The translations under genes and the position numbers were made by a program. From positions 1 to 64,000 of the forward strand of contig NZ_JACYOX010000007.1 of the NCBI RefSeq assembly GCF_015352955.1: a stretch of 64,000 bases of DNA, written 5' to 3'. Positions 53,741-62,588 of this stretch are shown one piece after another. Every line of letters begins with the position of its first letter. Within the stretch, counting starts at the first letter, position 1. The notes under the pieces were generated by a model. That model searched no databases. It was not told where the DNA came from and worked only from the letters and a program-made list of their open reading frames with translations. This DNA is from Noviherbaspirillum soli (GTDB lineage: Bacteria; Pseudomonadota; Gammaproteobacteria; Burkholderiales; Burkholderiaceae_D).

Positions 53741-55818
53741 TGTCTTGTCTCCGTCATCCGGTTGCGTGGTTCCGCCGCGCCGGCCAGGTAGCCGGCTGCG
53801 TCGGGAAACAGGCCGCGCCGTATGCCCACCAGCGCAGCCGCCGCGTCCTGCCGTGCGGCGTCTGCGCCGCCAGCAGCGGCGCAGACAGCGGCCAGCGCCG
53901 CATCGAGTTGCCGCAGCAGCCCGGCCCCGGCGCCTTGCTGCGGGCCGGCGCGGAAATGGCTGGCCAGGTCCTGCAGCAGCTGCGCCAGCGCCGCCTGCTG
54001 CTGCCGCAGCCGGGGCGCCAGGCGCCGCAACTGGGCAATGTTCAGGCCAATGCGCAGGTCGCCGAAGGCATGCAGCGCGTCCAGGCTGGCGGCGTCGTGC
54101 TGGCCGCGCGATGCCGCCATCGCCAGCCGCGGCGTCAGCATGCCGATCCGGTCCACCATCCGCGCCGATACCGCTTCCACCGACGGCACCCGGCGTTCGC
54201 CCGCCAGGCTCGCCAGCTCGCGCCAGCCGGCACGCAGCAGCCGGCGCGCCGTCCAGTCTGCGCTGACCGAGCGCAGCAGCCGCGTAAACACCGCGGCGGC
54301 GCCAATGCCGGCCAGCTGCGCCAGCATGCTGTTGATGAAGGACACCAGGTCCATGGTGCCGGTGTCCTGCATGCTGAGCATGCCGGCCACGCCGAACAGC
54401 ATCGCCATCGCCGCGCCGGTGGTGGCCGGCCGCGCCACGTAGATGCCCAGCAGCAGGAAGCAGGGCGCCACCGCCAGCATCAGCATCTCGAAGCTGTGCA
54501 CCGCCGGCATCACCAGCAGCAGGTACACGGCCGACACCGGGATCGACGCCAGCGTGTAATTGAAGAACAGCCGTATGCCCGGCACCGGGTCGTCCTGCGT
54601 GGCGAAGAAGCAGCAGAACACCGCCGCCATCATGGCCGCGGCCGAACCGGCCGGCCAGGCGGTCAGTATCCAGAAGGCGCAGCAAGCCAAAATGGCGATG
54701 ACCGCGGCCGCCGCCGACAGCAGGGCCATGCCGGAATCGCGGTGCAGCACCCGCGGCCGCGATCCCGCCACCCGCGGCGTCGCCGGCTGCCTGCCGTGCA
54801 GGCTGTCGTCGAGCGCCGCGCGCAGGCTGGCGCATTCGGTGCACAGCCGCAGAAGCGCATGCAGGCGGCCGGCCAGGTTGACCTGCAGCAGGTCGGCCCA
54901 GCCCGAGCTTGCGGTCAGCGCCGGACGCAGCGCATCGATCTCGGCGTGCAGCCGCCCGGGTGCGCCCTCGCTCGTGCTGGCGCCGGCCTCGTTCCAGGCC
55001 ACGATGCGCGCCAGCAGGTCCCGCCAGCGCGACGCCGCCCCGGCATCGCCGTTGGCATCGGCATCGGCATCGCGCAGCGCATGCAGCCTGTCCTCGATGC
55101 CGGCCAGCAGCGGCATCATCAGCGCCAGCCGGTCCTGCAGCGCGTGGATGGTGTTGCCGGTCCAGCGCAGGTTCGACGTGTCGAACGGCAGGTGGGTTGC
55201 CATCAGGCGCAGTTCGGTGATGTCGCCCGCCAGGCTGCGCCGCTCGCGCGCATTGCTGCCTGCGCCCAGCGCATCGCGCAGCCAGCGCCGGGCATCGTCC
55301 AGCGCCCGGTCCAGCCGCGCCAGCAGCGCCGGCGCCATGCTCTGCGGCAGCACCACGCTATGGATCACGGTGGCGCAGACGATGCCCAGCGTGATTTCCT
55401 CGACCCGCGCCAGCGCCACATCGAACACGGTGTCAGGCGCACCCACCGCGGGAAAGCCGATCAGGGCGGCGGTGTAGCCGGCCAGCATGAAGACATAGGA
55501 ACGCGGCGTGCGGTCGTGCAGCGATATATACAGGCAGACGCCGACCCACAGCGCCATCACCAGCGCCAGCAGTTCCGGCGCGTTCGACAGGCGCGGCACC
55601 AGCAGCACCGTCGCCATCGAGCCCAGAAGGGTGCCGCCGACCCGGTACGCCGCCTTCGAGCGCACCGCGCCCGACAGCGGGTTGGACACCACGTAGGCGG
55701 TCAGCATCGCCCAGAACGGACGCGGCAGGCCGATGGACATGGCGAGATAAAGCGCCAGCATCGCCGCCGCGAAGGACTTGGCCGAGAACAGCAGCTCGGC
55801 GCGGCTGGGAGCCTTCAC
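53737..55818 (-). CDS. aaeB: FUSC-family aromatic acid exporter (AaeB-like)
   Basis: A 693-residue inner-membrane protein with a GTG start at 55818 that overlaps the MarR stop (GTGA). Two membrane clusters of about six helices (residues 10-165 and 370-500) flank large cytoplasmic regions. AELLFSAKSFAAAMLALYLAMSIGLPRPFWAMLTAYVVSNPLSGAVRSKAAYRVGGTLLG is the FUSC N-terminal block. FUSC/AaeB pumps export p-hydroxybenzoate-like acids or fusaric acid. With AaeA, AaeX-like and NodT genes it forms a complete trans-envelope pump. Confidence 0.93.
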   Translation of the reverse strand: MKAPSRAELLFSAKSFAAAMLALYLAMSIGLPRPFWAMLTAYVVSNPLSGAVRSKAAYRVGGTLLGSMATVLLVPRLSNAPELLALVMALWVGVCLYISLHDRTPRSYVFMLAGYTAALIGFPAVGAPDTVFDVALARVEEITLGIVCATVIHSVVLPQSMAPALLARLDRALDDARRWLRDALGAGSNARERRSLAGDITELRLMATHLPFDTSNLRWTGNTIHALQDRLALMMPLLAGIEDRLHALRDADADANGDAGAASRWRDLLARIVAWNEAGASTSEGAPGRLHAEIDALRPALTASSGWADLLQVNLAGRLHALLRLCTECASLRAALDDSLHGRQPATPRVAGSRPRVLHRDSGMALLSAAAAVIAILACCAFWILTAWPAGSAAAMMAAVFCCFFATQDDPVPGIRLFFNYTLASIPVSAVYLLLVMPAVHSFEMLMLAVAPCFLLLGIYVARPATTGAAMAMLFGVAGMLSMQDTGTMDLVSFINSMLAQLAGIGAAAVFTRLLRSVSADWTARRLLRAGWRELASLAGERRVPSVEAVSARMVDRIGMLTPRLAMAASRGQHDAASLDALHAFGDLRIGLNIAQLRRLAPRLRQQQAALAQLLQDLASHFRAGPQQGAGAGLLRQLDAALAAVCAAAGGADAARQDAAAALVGIRRGLFPDAAGYLAGAAEPRNRMTETRQ

Positions 55819-56285
55819 GACACGCGCCGGCTCCCGGCGGCGTCTTCATAGTCGGCGATCGCCGCATCGAGGCGGCTCAGCACGCTGGCGCAGACCGCGA
55901 TGTCCTCGCGCGGTATGCCGTCGAACAGGGTGCGCCGGAACGGCACCAGCGCCTGTTCCAGCCGGGCCGCGCAGTCGCGGCCGCGTTCGGTCAGGTGCAG
56001 GGTGCGGGCGCGGCGGTCGCTTTCATCCTCGCGCCGTTCGACCAGGCCGGATGCGATCAGCTGGTCGATCACCCGCACCAGCGACGACGGCTCCAGGCCC
56101 AAAGCCTCGGCCAGCGCGCCGGGACGCACGCCGTCACCCAGCCTTGCGATCATCACCACGGGCCAGGCGGTTGCCTGCGACAGCCCGAAGCCGGATGCAA
56201 CCTGGTCGGCCACCGCCTTGTAGCTGCGCGACACCGCGGTCAGGGCCATCGTGAGACGCATCAGTTCCTGGTCGAAATTTTCCAT
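55815..56285 (-). CDS. MarR-family repressor of the efflux operon
   Basis: A 156-residue winged-helix regulator. MENFDQELMRLTMALTAVSRSYKAVADQVASGFGLSQATAWPVVMIARLGDGVRPGALAEALGLEPSSLVRVIDQLIASGLVERREDESDRRARTLHLTERGR covers the dimer helices, the recognition helix and the beta-wing (DESDRRAR). It is the first gene of the minus-strand operon and overlaps the pump gene. A 27-bp palindrome upstream (56310-56336) is its probable operator, so it represses the pump and itself until an aromatic acid binds. Confidence 0.92.
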   Translation of the reverse strand: MENFDQELMRLTMALTAVSRSYKAVADQVASGFGLSQATAWPVVMIARLGDGVRPGALAEALGLEPSSLVRVIDQLIASGLVERREDESDRRARTLHLTERGRDCAARLEQALVPFRRTLFDGIPREDIAVCASVLSRLDAAIADYEDAAGSRRVS

Positions 56286-56309
56286 TTAAAAATCCGCAAG
56301 AAAAATTAG

Positions 56310-56336
56310 TTTGCATACCAAATATTAGCATACAAA
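56310..56336. promoter_or_regulatory. MarR-type operator
   Basis: TTTGCATACCAAAT and the complement of TATTAGCATACAAA form an imperfect palindrome: TTTGYATRC at each end, reading inwards. It lies 25 bases before the MarR start codon. Its size and position suit a MarR dimer over the promoter of 55815-56285. Confidence 0.7.
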
Positions 56337-56465
56337 GGAAATCCCTGCAGGCATGCCGGATACATTCCCGACACATTGCCGTGACAATCGGCGCGGAAAA
56401 TGATGTTTTGGCGGGCAGAAAGGCCGCCGTCGTCCGGCGGCCGATAACAACAGGAGGATGCGAGC

Positions 56466-56891
56466 ATGACGAAGCAATCGATGTCATCCCACACACAAAT
56501 CAACGACGCGGCACAGGACCTGGCGGCGCGGCCGGTCCCCGAACTGGTGGCGCGCCTGTATGCGGATGCGCCGCCGTCCGAGAAAAGCCGATTGCTGGAA
56601 CCGCTGCTGCGGCCGCTCGGCCTGCTGTCGCTGTTTGCGCTGGCCGATGGCGCATTCGCCCGCATCTGGCTGCGCAACGGCGCCAGCGAGCTTCGGGTCA
56701 GCCCGGACGATGTCCAGGCAATATCGGCTGCCCATGTCGCCGACCTGGTCGGCTACCTGGAGCAGGCCAGCGTCGAGGCGCTGGACGGGCTCTGCCAGGT
56801 CATCGGCGCGTCGCCGCTGCTGGCCGGCTCGGCGAGCGCGGTGCTGGTGGTATTGGTGTTGCGGCGCCTGCGCGCCAGGCGTTTCATCTGA
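56466..56891 (+). CDS. Hypothetical protein with C-terminal hydrophobic segment
   Basis: A 141-residue protein; AGGAGGATGCG precedes the ATG. The start MTKQSMSSHTQINDAAQDLAARPVPELVARLYADAPPSEKSRLLEPLLRPLGLLSLFALADGAFARIWLRNG is helical, and SPLLAGSASAVLVVLVLRRLRARRFI is a C-terminal membrane-like helix with a positive end. No family recognised. It is a tail-anchored-like layout facing a LysR gene convergently. Confidence 0.7.
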   Translation: MTKQSMSSHTQINDAAQDLAARPVPELVARLYADAPPSEKSRLLEPLLRPLGLLSLFALADGAFARIWLRNGASELRVSPDDVQAISAAHVADLVGYLEQASVEALDGLCQVIGASPLLAGSASAVLVVLVLRRLRARRFI

Positions 56892-56909
56892 GCGGCCCCG
56901 GCGCCCGCA

Positions 56910-57803
56910 TCATGCCCGCTGGCCGCAGTGCTCCAGCGCGAAGCGGCGCGCCGTGTCCAGCGCCGGATTATGGCTGTCGGGCCGCCATGCCAGATAGATC
57001 TCGGCCCGGATCGGGCTCTCCCAGAGCGGCTTCAACACGATGTCGGGAAACTGCAGGTGGCCGGCCGAGGCTGGCACGATGGCCACGCCCAGGCTCTTGC
57101 GCACCATCGACAGGATGGTGTGGTTTTGTTCCAGGTATTGCGCATGCGGCGGATCGATGCCGGCGGCGGTCAGCAGCGCCGTGATCAGGTTGTAGAAGTA
57201 TTTTCCCTCGTCCGGCGAATGCATGATCAGTGGTTCGCTGCGCAGGTCTGCCGGCTCGATGCCGGCCTTGCCCGCCAGCGGATGCGCGCCATGCACCGCC
57301 AGCAGCAGCGGCTCCGACAGCAGCAGCGTTTTGGAAAAAGGCGATTGCGCGCTCAAGGGGCGTGTAAAACCCAGGTCGATCAGGTTGGAGGACAGCGCCG
57401 CGGCCTGTTCCAGCGACACCATCTCCTTCAGCACGATGTCGATTTCCGGCAGCGCCATGCGCGCGGCGGCAACCAGGTCGGGAATCAGTTCATAGCCGGC
57501 CACCGCGGTGAAGCCGAAGATCACCCGGCCGGCCTGGCCCTTGTCGATGCGGCGCGCCTCGACGGCGGCCTGGTCGGCCTGCCTCAGCAACTGGCGCGCA
57601 TTCAGGTAGAAGCTCTGCCCGGCGGTGGTCAGCGCAACGGAGCGGGTAGAGCGCTCGAGCAGGCGCACGCCGACGACATGCTCCAGCAACTGGATCTGGC
57701 GGCTCAACGGCGGCTGCGTCATGAACAGGCGCGCGGCCGCGCGGCCGAAATGCAGTTCCTCGGCAAGGGCAACGAAGCAGCGCAACTGGAAGAGTTCGAA
57801 CAT
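56910..57803 (-). CDS. LysR-family regulator of the Bug/dehydrogenase/amidase cluster
   Basis: A 297-residue regulator. ELFQLRCFVALAEELHFGRAAARLFMTQPPLSRQIQLLEHVVGVRLLERSTRSVALTTAG is the LysR helix-turn-helix, with QPPLSRQI as the core. The effector domain includes GQAGRVIFGFTAVAGYELIPDLVAAARMALPEIDI. It is divergent from the Bug gene at 57988; the 184-base space between them holds a small TTAGACTAA palindrome near 57841, too short to call an operator. It should control the plus-strand operon. Confidence 0.92.
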   Translation of the reverse strand: MFELFQLRCFVALAEELHFGRAAARLFMTQPPLSRQIQLLEHVVGVRLLERSTRSVALTTAGQSFYLNARQLLRQADQAAVEARRIDKGQAGRVIFGFTAVAGYELIPDLVAAARMALPEIDIVLKEMVSLEQAAALSSNLIDLGFTRPLSAQSPFSKTLLLSEPLLLAVHGAHPLAGKAGIEPADLRSEPLIMHSPDEGKYFYNLITALLTAAGIDPPHAQYLEQNHTILSMVRKSLGVAIVPASAGHLQFPDIVLKPLWESPIRAEIYLAWRPDSHNPALDTARRFALEHCGQRA

Positions 57804-57987
57804 TTATGCATTTTATGGATTAATCGATACAGCATCTAGCTTAGACTAAACTTAATCCCCTTTCTACAATGCCCTTCATCCCGCTGCGCCCGGCGTCACG
57901 ACCAGCGTAAGCAGATGGCGCACAGCGCGTCATTTTTCCTGCTGGTCAGCTTGGCCAGTCACGACCCATCATCCTGAAGGATCAAGC

Positions 57988-58965
57988 ATGAAGAACTGGA
58001 ATGCCGCCGGTGCATCGTTGATTGCGCTTGCCTGTCTTGGACCCGGCGCCTCAGGCGCGGCCTGGGCGCAGGGCTTCCCGTCACGGGCCATCACCATCGT
58101 GGTGGGCTCCAGCCCCGGCAGCACCACCGACGGCCTGGCCAGGGCGGTTGCGCAGGAAGTCACGGCGGCGACGAAGCAGCCCGTGATCGTGGAAAACAAG
58201 CCCGGCGGCAGCGGCGGCATCGCGGCGCAGGCAGTGGCGCGCGCTGCGCCGGACGGCCACACGGTGTTCATGACCACCAACACCACCCAGGCCGCCAACC
58301 CGTTCCTGTTCAAGAAGCTGACTTACGACCCGGTGAGGGACTTCACCCCCGTCGGCGCGCTGGTCAAGGGTTACCTGCTGATGGTCACCCATCCGAGCGT
58401 GAAGGCGAAAACCGTGTCCGACTTCATCGCGCTGGCAAGGAAGGAGCCGGGCAAGCTGACCTTCGGCTCGGGCAGTTCTTCCGCCCGGGTCGCCGGCGAA
58501 CTGTTCCAGCAGATGACGGGCGTGCGCATGACCCACGTGCCCTACAAAGCCAACCCCAACGCGGTGCTGGACCTGGTGGGCGGCCAGATCGACATGATGA
58601 TCGTCGACCTGACCACCAGCCTGCCGCAGGTACGCTCCGGCCGCCTCAATGCGCTGGGCGTGACCAGCCTGCAGCGCTCGCCGCTGGTGCCCGACCTGCC
58701 GACCCTGAATGAAACCGGCCTGCCGAATTACCAGATCAGCTACTGGAATGCGCTGTATGCGCCTGCCAACACGCCCGAGCCGGTGGTGAAAGCACTGAAC
58801 GAACTGATGCAGAAGGCGATGCAGTCGGACGCGGTGAAGCGCTTCGTTTTCCGGAACGGCATGGAGGTGTTCACCTCGTCGCCGGAAGAACTGAAGCAGT
58901 TCCAGGCTGCTGAACTGGAAAGCTGGGGCAAGATCATCCGGACGGCGGGCATCGAGGCCGAGTAA
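57988..58965 (+). CDS. Bug/TctC-family periplasmic substrate-binding protein
   Basis: A 325-residue protein; AAGGATCAAGC precedes the ATG. Signal peptide ends at GAAWAQ. Family motifs: GFPSRAITIVVGSSPGSTTDGLARAVAQEVTAATKQPVIVENKPGGSGGIAAQAVARAAPDGHTVFMTTNTTQAANPFLFKKLTYDPVRDFTPV, then THVPYKANPNAVLDLVGGQIDMM and SPLVPDLPTLNETGLPNY. It resembles the protein at 15941 in several segments (TTNTT, FGSGSSS-RVAGELFQQ) and may bind a similar acid. First gene of a three-gene unit with a dehydrogenase and an amidase. Confidence 0.92.
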   Translation: MKNWNAAGASLIALACLGPGASGAAWAQGFPSRAITIVVGSSPGSTTDGLARAVAQEVTAATKQPVIVENKPGGSGGIAAQAVARAAPDGHTVFMTTNTTQAANPFLFKKLTYDPVRDFTPVGALVKGYLLMVTHPSVKAKTVSDFIALARKEPGKLTFGSGSSSARVAGELFQQMTGVRMTHVPYKANPNAVLDLVGGQIDMMIVDLTTSLPQVRSGRLNALGVTSLQRSPLVPDLPTLNETGLPNYQISYWNALYAPANTPEPVVKALNELMQKAMQSDAVKRFVFRNGMEVFTSSPEELKQFQAAELESWGKIIRTAGIEAE

Positions 58966-59034
58966 TCACCGGCCCGGCCGCCCCGCCCGCGCTGTCTCTC
59001 ATAGCCAAGCAACAAGCCACCAGCAAGGACAACA

Positions 59035-59988
59035 ATGAAACCCGAAATCCTGCAGCTCAACCCGATCCTGGTCCCGTCGATCAACGACAAGCTCGACGCC
59101 CTTTACACCATGCGCCGCTACTACGAGCAGGACGACAAGGACGCCTATATCCGCGAAATCGGCCCGCGCATCCGCGGCGTGATCACCGGCGGCCATACCG
59201 GCATTAGCAGGGCGCTGATGGCGCAGTTGCCCGTGCTGCAGGTCGTGGCGGTCAATGGCGTCGGCACCGACGCGGTCGACCTGGCCCATGCGCGGGAACG
59301 CGGCATCCCGGTCACCGGCACTTTCGGCGCGCTGACCGAGGACGTGGCCGATATGGCGCTGGGCCTGATGCTCGCGGTATGCCGCAATCTCTGTAGCGTC
59401 GACCGCTTCGTGCGCGACGGCCTGTGGGTGCAGCATCCGCAACCGGGCGCGATCCCTCTGGCGCGGCGCCTGAGCGGCATGCGGGTCGGCATCGTCGGCA
59501 TGGGCCGCGTCGGCCGCGCCGTGGCAACCCGCGCCGCCGCGTTCGGCTGCGCGATCGCCTACACCGACCTGGCGGCTATCGACAGCCTGCCATGGCACTT
59601 CGTCGGCGAACTGCGGCGGCTGGCTGAAGGCAGCGACATGCTGGTGTTGTGCGCGGCCGCGGACAAGGCCGAGGGCATCGTCGATGCGCAGATATTGCAG
59701 GCCCTCGGCAGCGGCGGCTTCCTCGTCAACATCGCACGCGGCAGGCTGGTGAATGAACCCGATCTGGTGCAGGCGCTGCAAGCCGGCGTGATCGCCGGGG
59801 CCGGGCTGGACGTCTTCGTCGATGAGCCGCACGTGCCGGCCGCGCTGCGCGGCATGGAGCAGGTCGTGCTGCAGGCCCACCGCGCCAGCGCCACCATCGA
59901 AAGCCGCACTGCCATGGGCGAGATGGTGCTGGCCAGCCTGGCCGACGCGCTCGCGGGGCGCAGGCCGGAGAACAGCCTGACGACCTGA
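59035..59988 (+). CDS. D-isomer-specific 2-hydroxyacid dehydrogenase family protein
   Basis: A 317-residue protein. VAVNGVGTDAVDLAHARERGIPVTGTFG precedes the Rossmann motif MRVGIVGMGRVGRAVATRAAAFG. VNIARGRLVNEPDLVQAL holds the substrate-binding Arg, and AGLDVFVDEPHVP the Glu. LQAHRASATIESR supplies the active-site His. This set supports NAD(P)-dependent reduction or oxidation of a 2-keto/2-hydroxy acid. The gene is 69 bases after the Bug gene with a weak ribosome-binding site, and the amidase follows, so catabolism of an amide or hydroxy-acid is plausible. Confidence 0.9.
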   Translation: MKPEILQLNPILVPSINDKLDALYTMRRYYEQDDKDAYIREIGPRIRGVITGGHTGISRALMAQLPVLQVVAVNGVGTDAVDLAHARERGIPVTGTFGALTEDVADMALGLMLAVCRNLCSVDRFVRDGLWVQHPQPGAIPLARRLSGMRVGIVGMGRVGRAVATRAAAFGCAIAYTDLAAIDSLPWHFVGELRRLAEGSDMLVLCAAADKAEGIVDAQILQALGSGGFLVNIARGRLVNEPDLVQALQAGVIAGAGLDVFVDEPHVPAALRGMEQVVLQAHRASATIESRTAMGEMVLASLADALAGRRPENSLTT

Positions 59989-60101
59989 AGCGTGTGACGC
60001 AGATCACCCAGCCGGCGCTTGAACACAGGCATAATCCTCCAGACCCCAACACGCGGGCAGCCGCCATCAAGCCGGCCGCCCGCCAATAACAAGGAGGAGA
60101 C

Positions 60102-61499
60102 ATGACGGAAACATGGCGCCTGTCGGCGGCGGAACTGGCTGACCGCATCAAGGCAAGGCAACTCTCGGCGCGGGAAGCGGCGCAGTCGGCGCTGGACCGG
60201 CTGACTGCGGTGAACCCAACTATCAATGCGGTCGTCGACTGCCGGCCGGAAGAGGTACTGGCGCAGGCCGACGCGGTCGATGCGGCACTTGCGCGTGGTG
60301 AAGATCCGGGCATCCTGGCCGGCGTTCCGGTGACGGTCAAGGTCAACATCGACCAGGCCGGCCATGCCACCACCAATGGCGTGACCCTGCAGCGTGACCT
60401 GATCGCGGCAAGCAACAGCCCGGTCGTCGACAATCTGCGCAAGGCGGGCGCCGTGATCCTCGGACGGACCAACACGCCCGCATTCAGCTACCGCTGGTTC
60501 ACCAGCAACCAGCTGCACGGCACCACCCGCAATCCGCGCAACCGGCTTCTCACGCCCGGCGGCTCTTCCGGCGGCGCGGCATCGGCTGTGGCCAGCGGCA
60601 TCGGGCATCTGGCCCACGGCACCGACATCGCCGGCTCGATCCGCTACCCGGCCTATGCCTGCGGCGTGCACGGACTGCGCCCGACCCTGGGCCGCGTGCC
60701 TGCCTACAACGCATCGTCACCCGAACGCGCCATCGGCGCGCAGCTCACGGCGGTGTCGGGGCCGATAGGACGCACCATCCAGGATCTGCGGCTTGGTCTT
60801 GCCGCGATGTCCGCGCCGGATCCGCGCGATCCGTGGTGGGTGCCAGTGCCGCTGGAAGGCCCGGCATTGCCGAAGGTGGCGGCGCTCTGCGTGCGGCCCG
60901 ACGGCCTGCAGGTTGCGCCGGAAGTCGAGGCCGCCTTGCAGGATGCCGCCCGGCGGCTGCGCGAGCGCGGCTGGCGTGTGGACGAGATCGACCAGTTGCC
61001 GCCGCTGAAGGAAGCGGCGGATCTGCAGATCACGATGTGGCTGGGCGACGGCTATGCGGCAATGGAGGCCGCCGCCATCCGGGAAAACGATCCCGGCGCG
61101 CTGGCAGCGCTGGCCGGGCACAAGGCCCGCGCCGCCGAGCTCGACCTGGCCGGGTTCTCCCGGACGCTGACGCGCCGGGCCACGCTGCTGCGCCAGTGGC
61201 AGCAGTTTCTGGTTGACTACCCGCTGCTGCTGCTGCCCGTCTCGGCCGAGCTGCCTTTTCCGGATCAACTCGATCTGCAGGGCGACGCCGCTTATGCCCG
61301 CGTATGGGCTGCGCAGATGACCCAGATCGGCTTGCCATTCCTCGGGCTGCCTGCATTGAGCGTCTGCACCGGCATGCATGGCAACTCGCCGCTTGGCGTG
61401 CAGCTGGTGGCGGCGCGTTATCGCGAGGACATCTGCCTGCTTGCCGGCGAAGCGATAGAGCAGGGCGGCGTTGCGCCGTCGCCTGTCGATCCGGTCTGA
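60102..61499 (+). CDS. Amidase signature-family enzyme
   Basis: A 465-residue enzyme; AAGGAGGAGAC precedes the ATG. The catalytic set is Lys80 (VPVTVKVNID), the cis-Ser pair Ser155/Ser156 (TPGGSSGGAAS) and Ser179 (GTDIAGSIRYPA). C-terminal segments PFLGLPALSVCTGMHGNSPLGVQLVAARYREDICLLAGEAI are typical. It hydrolyses an amide bond of unknown substrate. As the third gene after the Bug protein and the hydroxyacid dehydrogenase, it may free the acid that the dehydrogenase uses. Confidence 0.9.
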   Translation: MTETWRLSAAELADRIKARQLSAREAAQSALDRLTAVNPTINAVVDCRPEEVLAQADAVDAALARGEDPGILAGVPVTVKVNIDQAGHATTNGVTLQRDLIAASNSPVVDNLRKAGAVILGRTNTPAFSYRWFTSNQLHGTTRNPRNRLLTPGGSSGGAASAVASGIGHLAHGTDIAGSIRYPAYACGVHGLRPTLGRVPAYNASSPERAIGAQLTAVSGPIGRTIQDLRLGLAAMSAPDPRDPWWVPVPLEGPALPKVAALCVRPDGLQVAPEVEAALQDAARRLRERGWRVDEIDQLPPLKEAADLQITMWLGDGYAAMEAAAIRENDPGALAALAGHKARAAELDLAGFSRTLTRRATLLRQWQQFLVDYPLLLLPVSAELPFPDQLDLQGDAAYARVWAAQMTQIGLPFLGLPALSVCTGMHGNSPLGVQLVAARYREDICLLAGEAIEQGGVAPSPVDPV

Positions 61500-61523
61500 C
61501 GGCGCCGCGGGGCGTGACCGGGT

Positions 61524-62588
61524 TCAGCGTGCGGCGTTGCCGCACGCCGGCGAATGACTTTCCTCCCGCAGCGGAATGGTTTTCCTGAACGGCGCGGTGG
61601 CGCGTGCCCGCAGCTGGCCGCATCCGCCGTCCACGTCCTGGCCGGCGGAATCGCGCAATTTCGTCAGCACGCCCCGTTGATGGAGCGCACGCGCGATTTC
61701 CTTTGCACGTTCCCAGCTGGGACGTACAAACGGCAGTCCCGGCACGGTGTTGTAGGGAATCATGTTGAGGACCGCATATTTCCCCTTCAGCAGTGCAACG
61801 ATGCCATCAAGCTCATCCTGTCCGTCATTGACGCCTTCCATCAGCGTCCATTGGTACTGCACCGGATAATGCGTCTGCCGCGCATAGTCCTCGCCAAGGG
61901 CAACCAGATCAGCCGGGTCGATGCGCGGCGCCTTCGGCAGCAAGGTTGCGCGCAGCTCAGGCCTGGTGGTGTGCAGCGAAAGCGCCAGCGCCGGCTTGAC
62001 CCTGCTCATGGCCAGGCGCTCGAAGGCACGGGCATCGCCCACAGTGGAAAACACCAGGTTCTTGTGCCCGATGTCGCCTTCGGTGCCAAGAAGGTCGATT
62101 GCCTCCAGCACGTTGTCCAGGTTATGCGCCGGCTCTCCCATTCCCATGAATACGACCTTCTTCACTGGCCTGATCGAGCGCGCCAGCACGACTTGCGCAA
62201 CGATCTCGCCGCTGGTTACCTGGCGTATCAGGCCGCTGCGCCCGGTCATGCAGAACTGGCAGCCCACTGCGCAACCAACCTGGCTGGACACGCACACGCC
62301 GCCGCGCGGCAGCAGCACGTTTTCCACCATCTGGCCATCGCCCAACCCAACCAGCAGGCGCGCCGCATCACCCTCGGCAGCGTGGCTGGAGATCAGGCGG
62401 GCGAGAGCAAGCAGCTCGGTATCGATACCGGGCAATGCATTGCGCAATGTTTTTGGAAGGAAATCAGCAGGCCGCCGCCGTCCCTGATCATGCGGCCTGA
62501 CCTGGAGCCAGTCACGCAGCACCCTCTGCTCGTGCAAGGGCAGGGCGCCCAGTTCCCTCAGGCGCTGGCGGATTGTTTCAATTTGCAT
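61524..62588 (-). CDS. RlmN-like radical SAM RNA methyltransferase
   Basis: A 354-residue protein with the radical SAM cluster motif VSSQVGCAVGCQFCMTGRSG (Cys106, Cys110, Cys113) and the family's methyl-carrying cysteine in GQDVDGGCGQLRAR (Cys323). VFMGMGEPAHNLDNVLEAIDLL and FSTVGDARAFERLAMSRVKPALALSLHTTRPELRATLLPKAPRIDP fit RlmN. RlmN methylates A2503 of 23S rRNA and some tRNAs. The N-terminal region differs from typical RlmN (RHEQR-type start with LQVRPHDQGRRRPADF), so it may be a second paralogue with another RNA site. Confidence 0.85.
   Translation of the reverse strand: MQIETIRQRLRELGALPLHEQRVLRDWLQVRPHDQGRRRPADFLPKTLRNALPGIDTELLALARLISSHAAEGDAARLLVGLGDGQMVENVLLPRGGVCVSSQVGCAVGCQFCMTGRSGLIRQVTSGEIVAQVVLARSIRPVKKVVFMGMGEPAHNLDNVLEAIDLLGTEGDIGHKNLVFSTVGDARAFERLAMSRVKPALALSLHTTRPELRATLLPKAPRIDPADLVALGEDYARQTHYPVQYQWTLMEGVNDGQDELDGIVALLKGKYAVLNMIPYNTVPGLPFVRPSWERAKEIARALHQRGVLTKLRDSAGQDVDGGCGQLRARATAPFRKTIPLREESHSPACGNAAR

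Noticed and set aside
53740-55851. Long plus-strand frame opposite the FUSC pump gene
   Set aside because: Antisense to a recognised FUSC protein; composition is biased to Gln, Arg and His as in other complement frames.
57841-57849. Short TTAGACTAA palindrome between LysR and Bug genes
   Set aside because: Only four bases per arm; too weak to call an operator without binding data.
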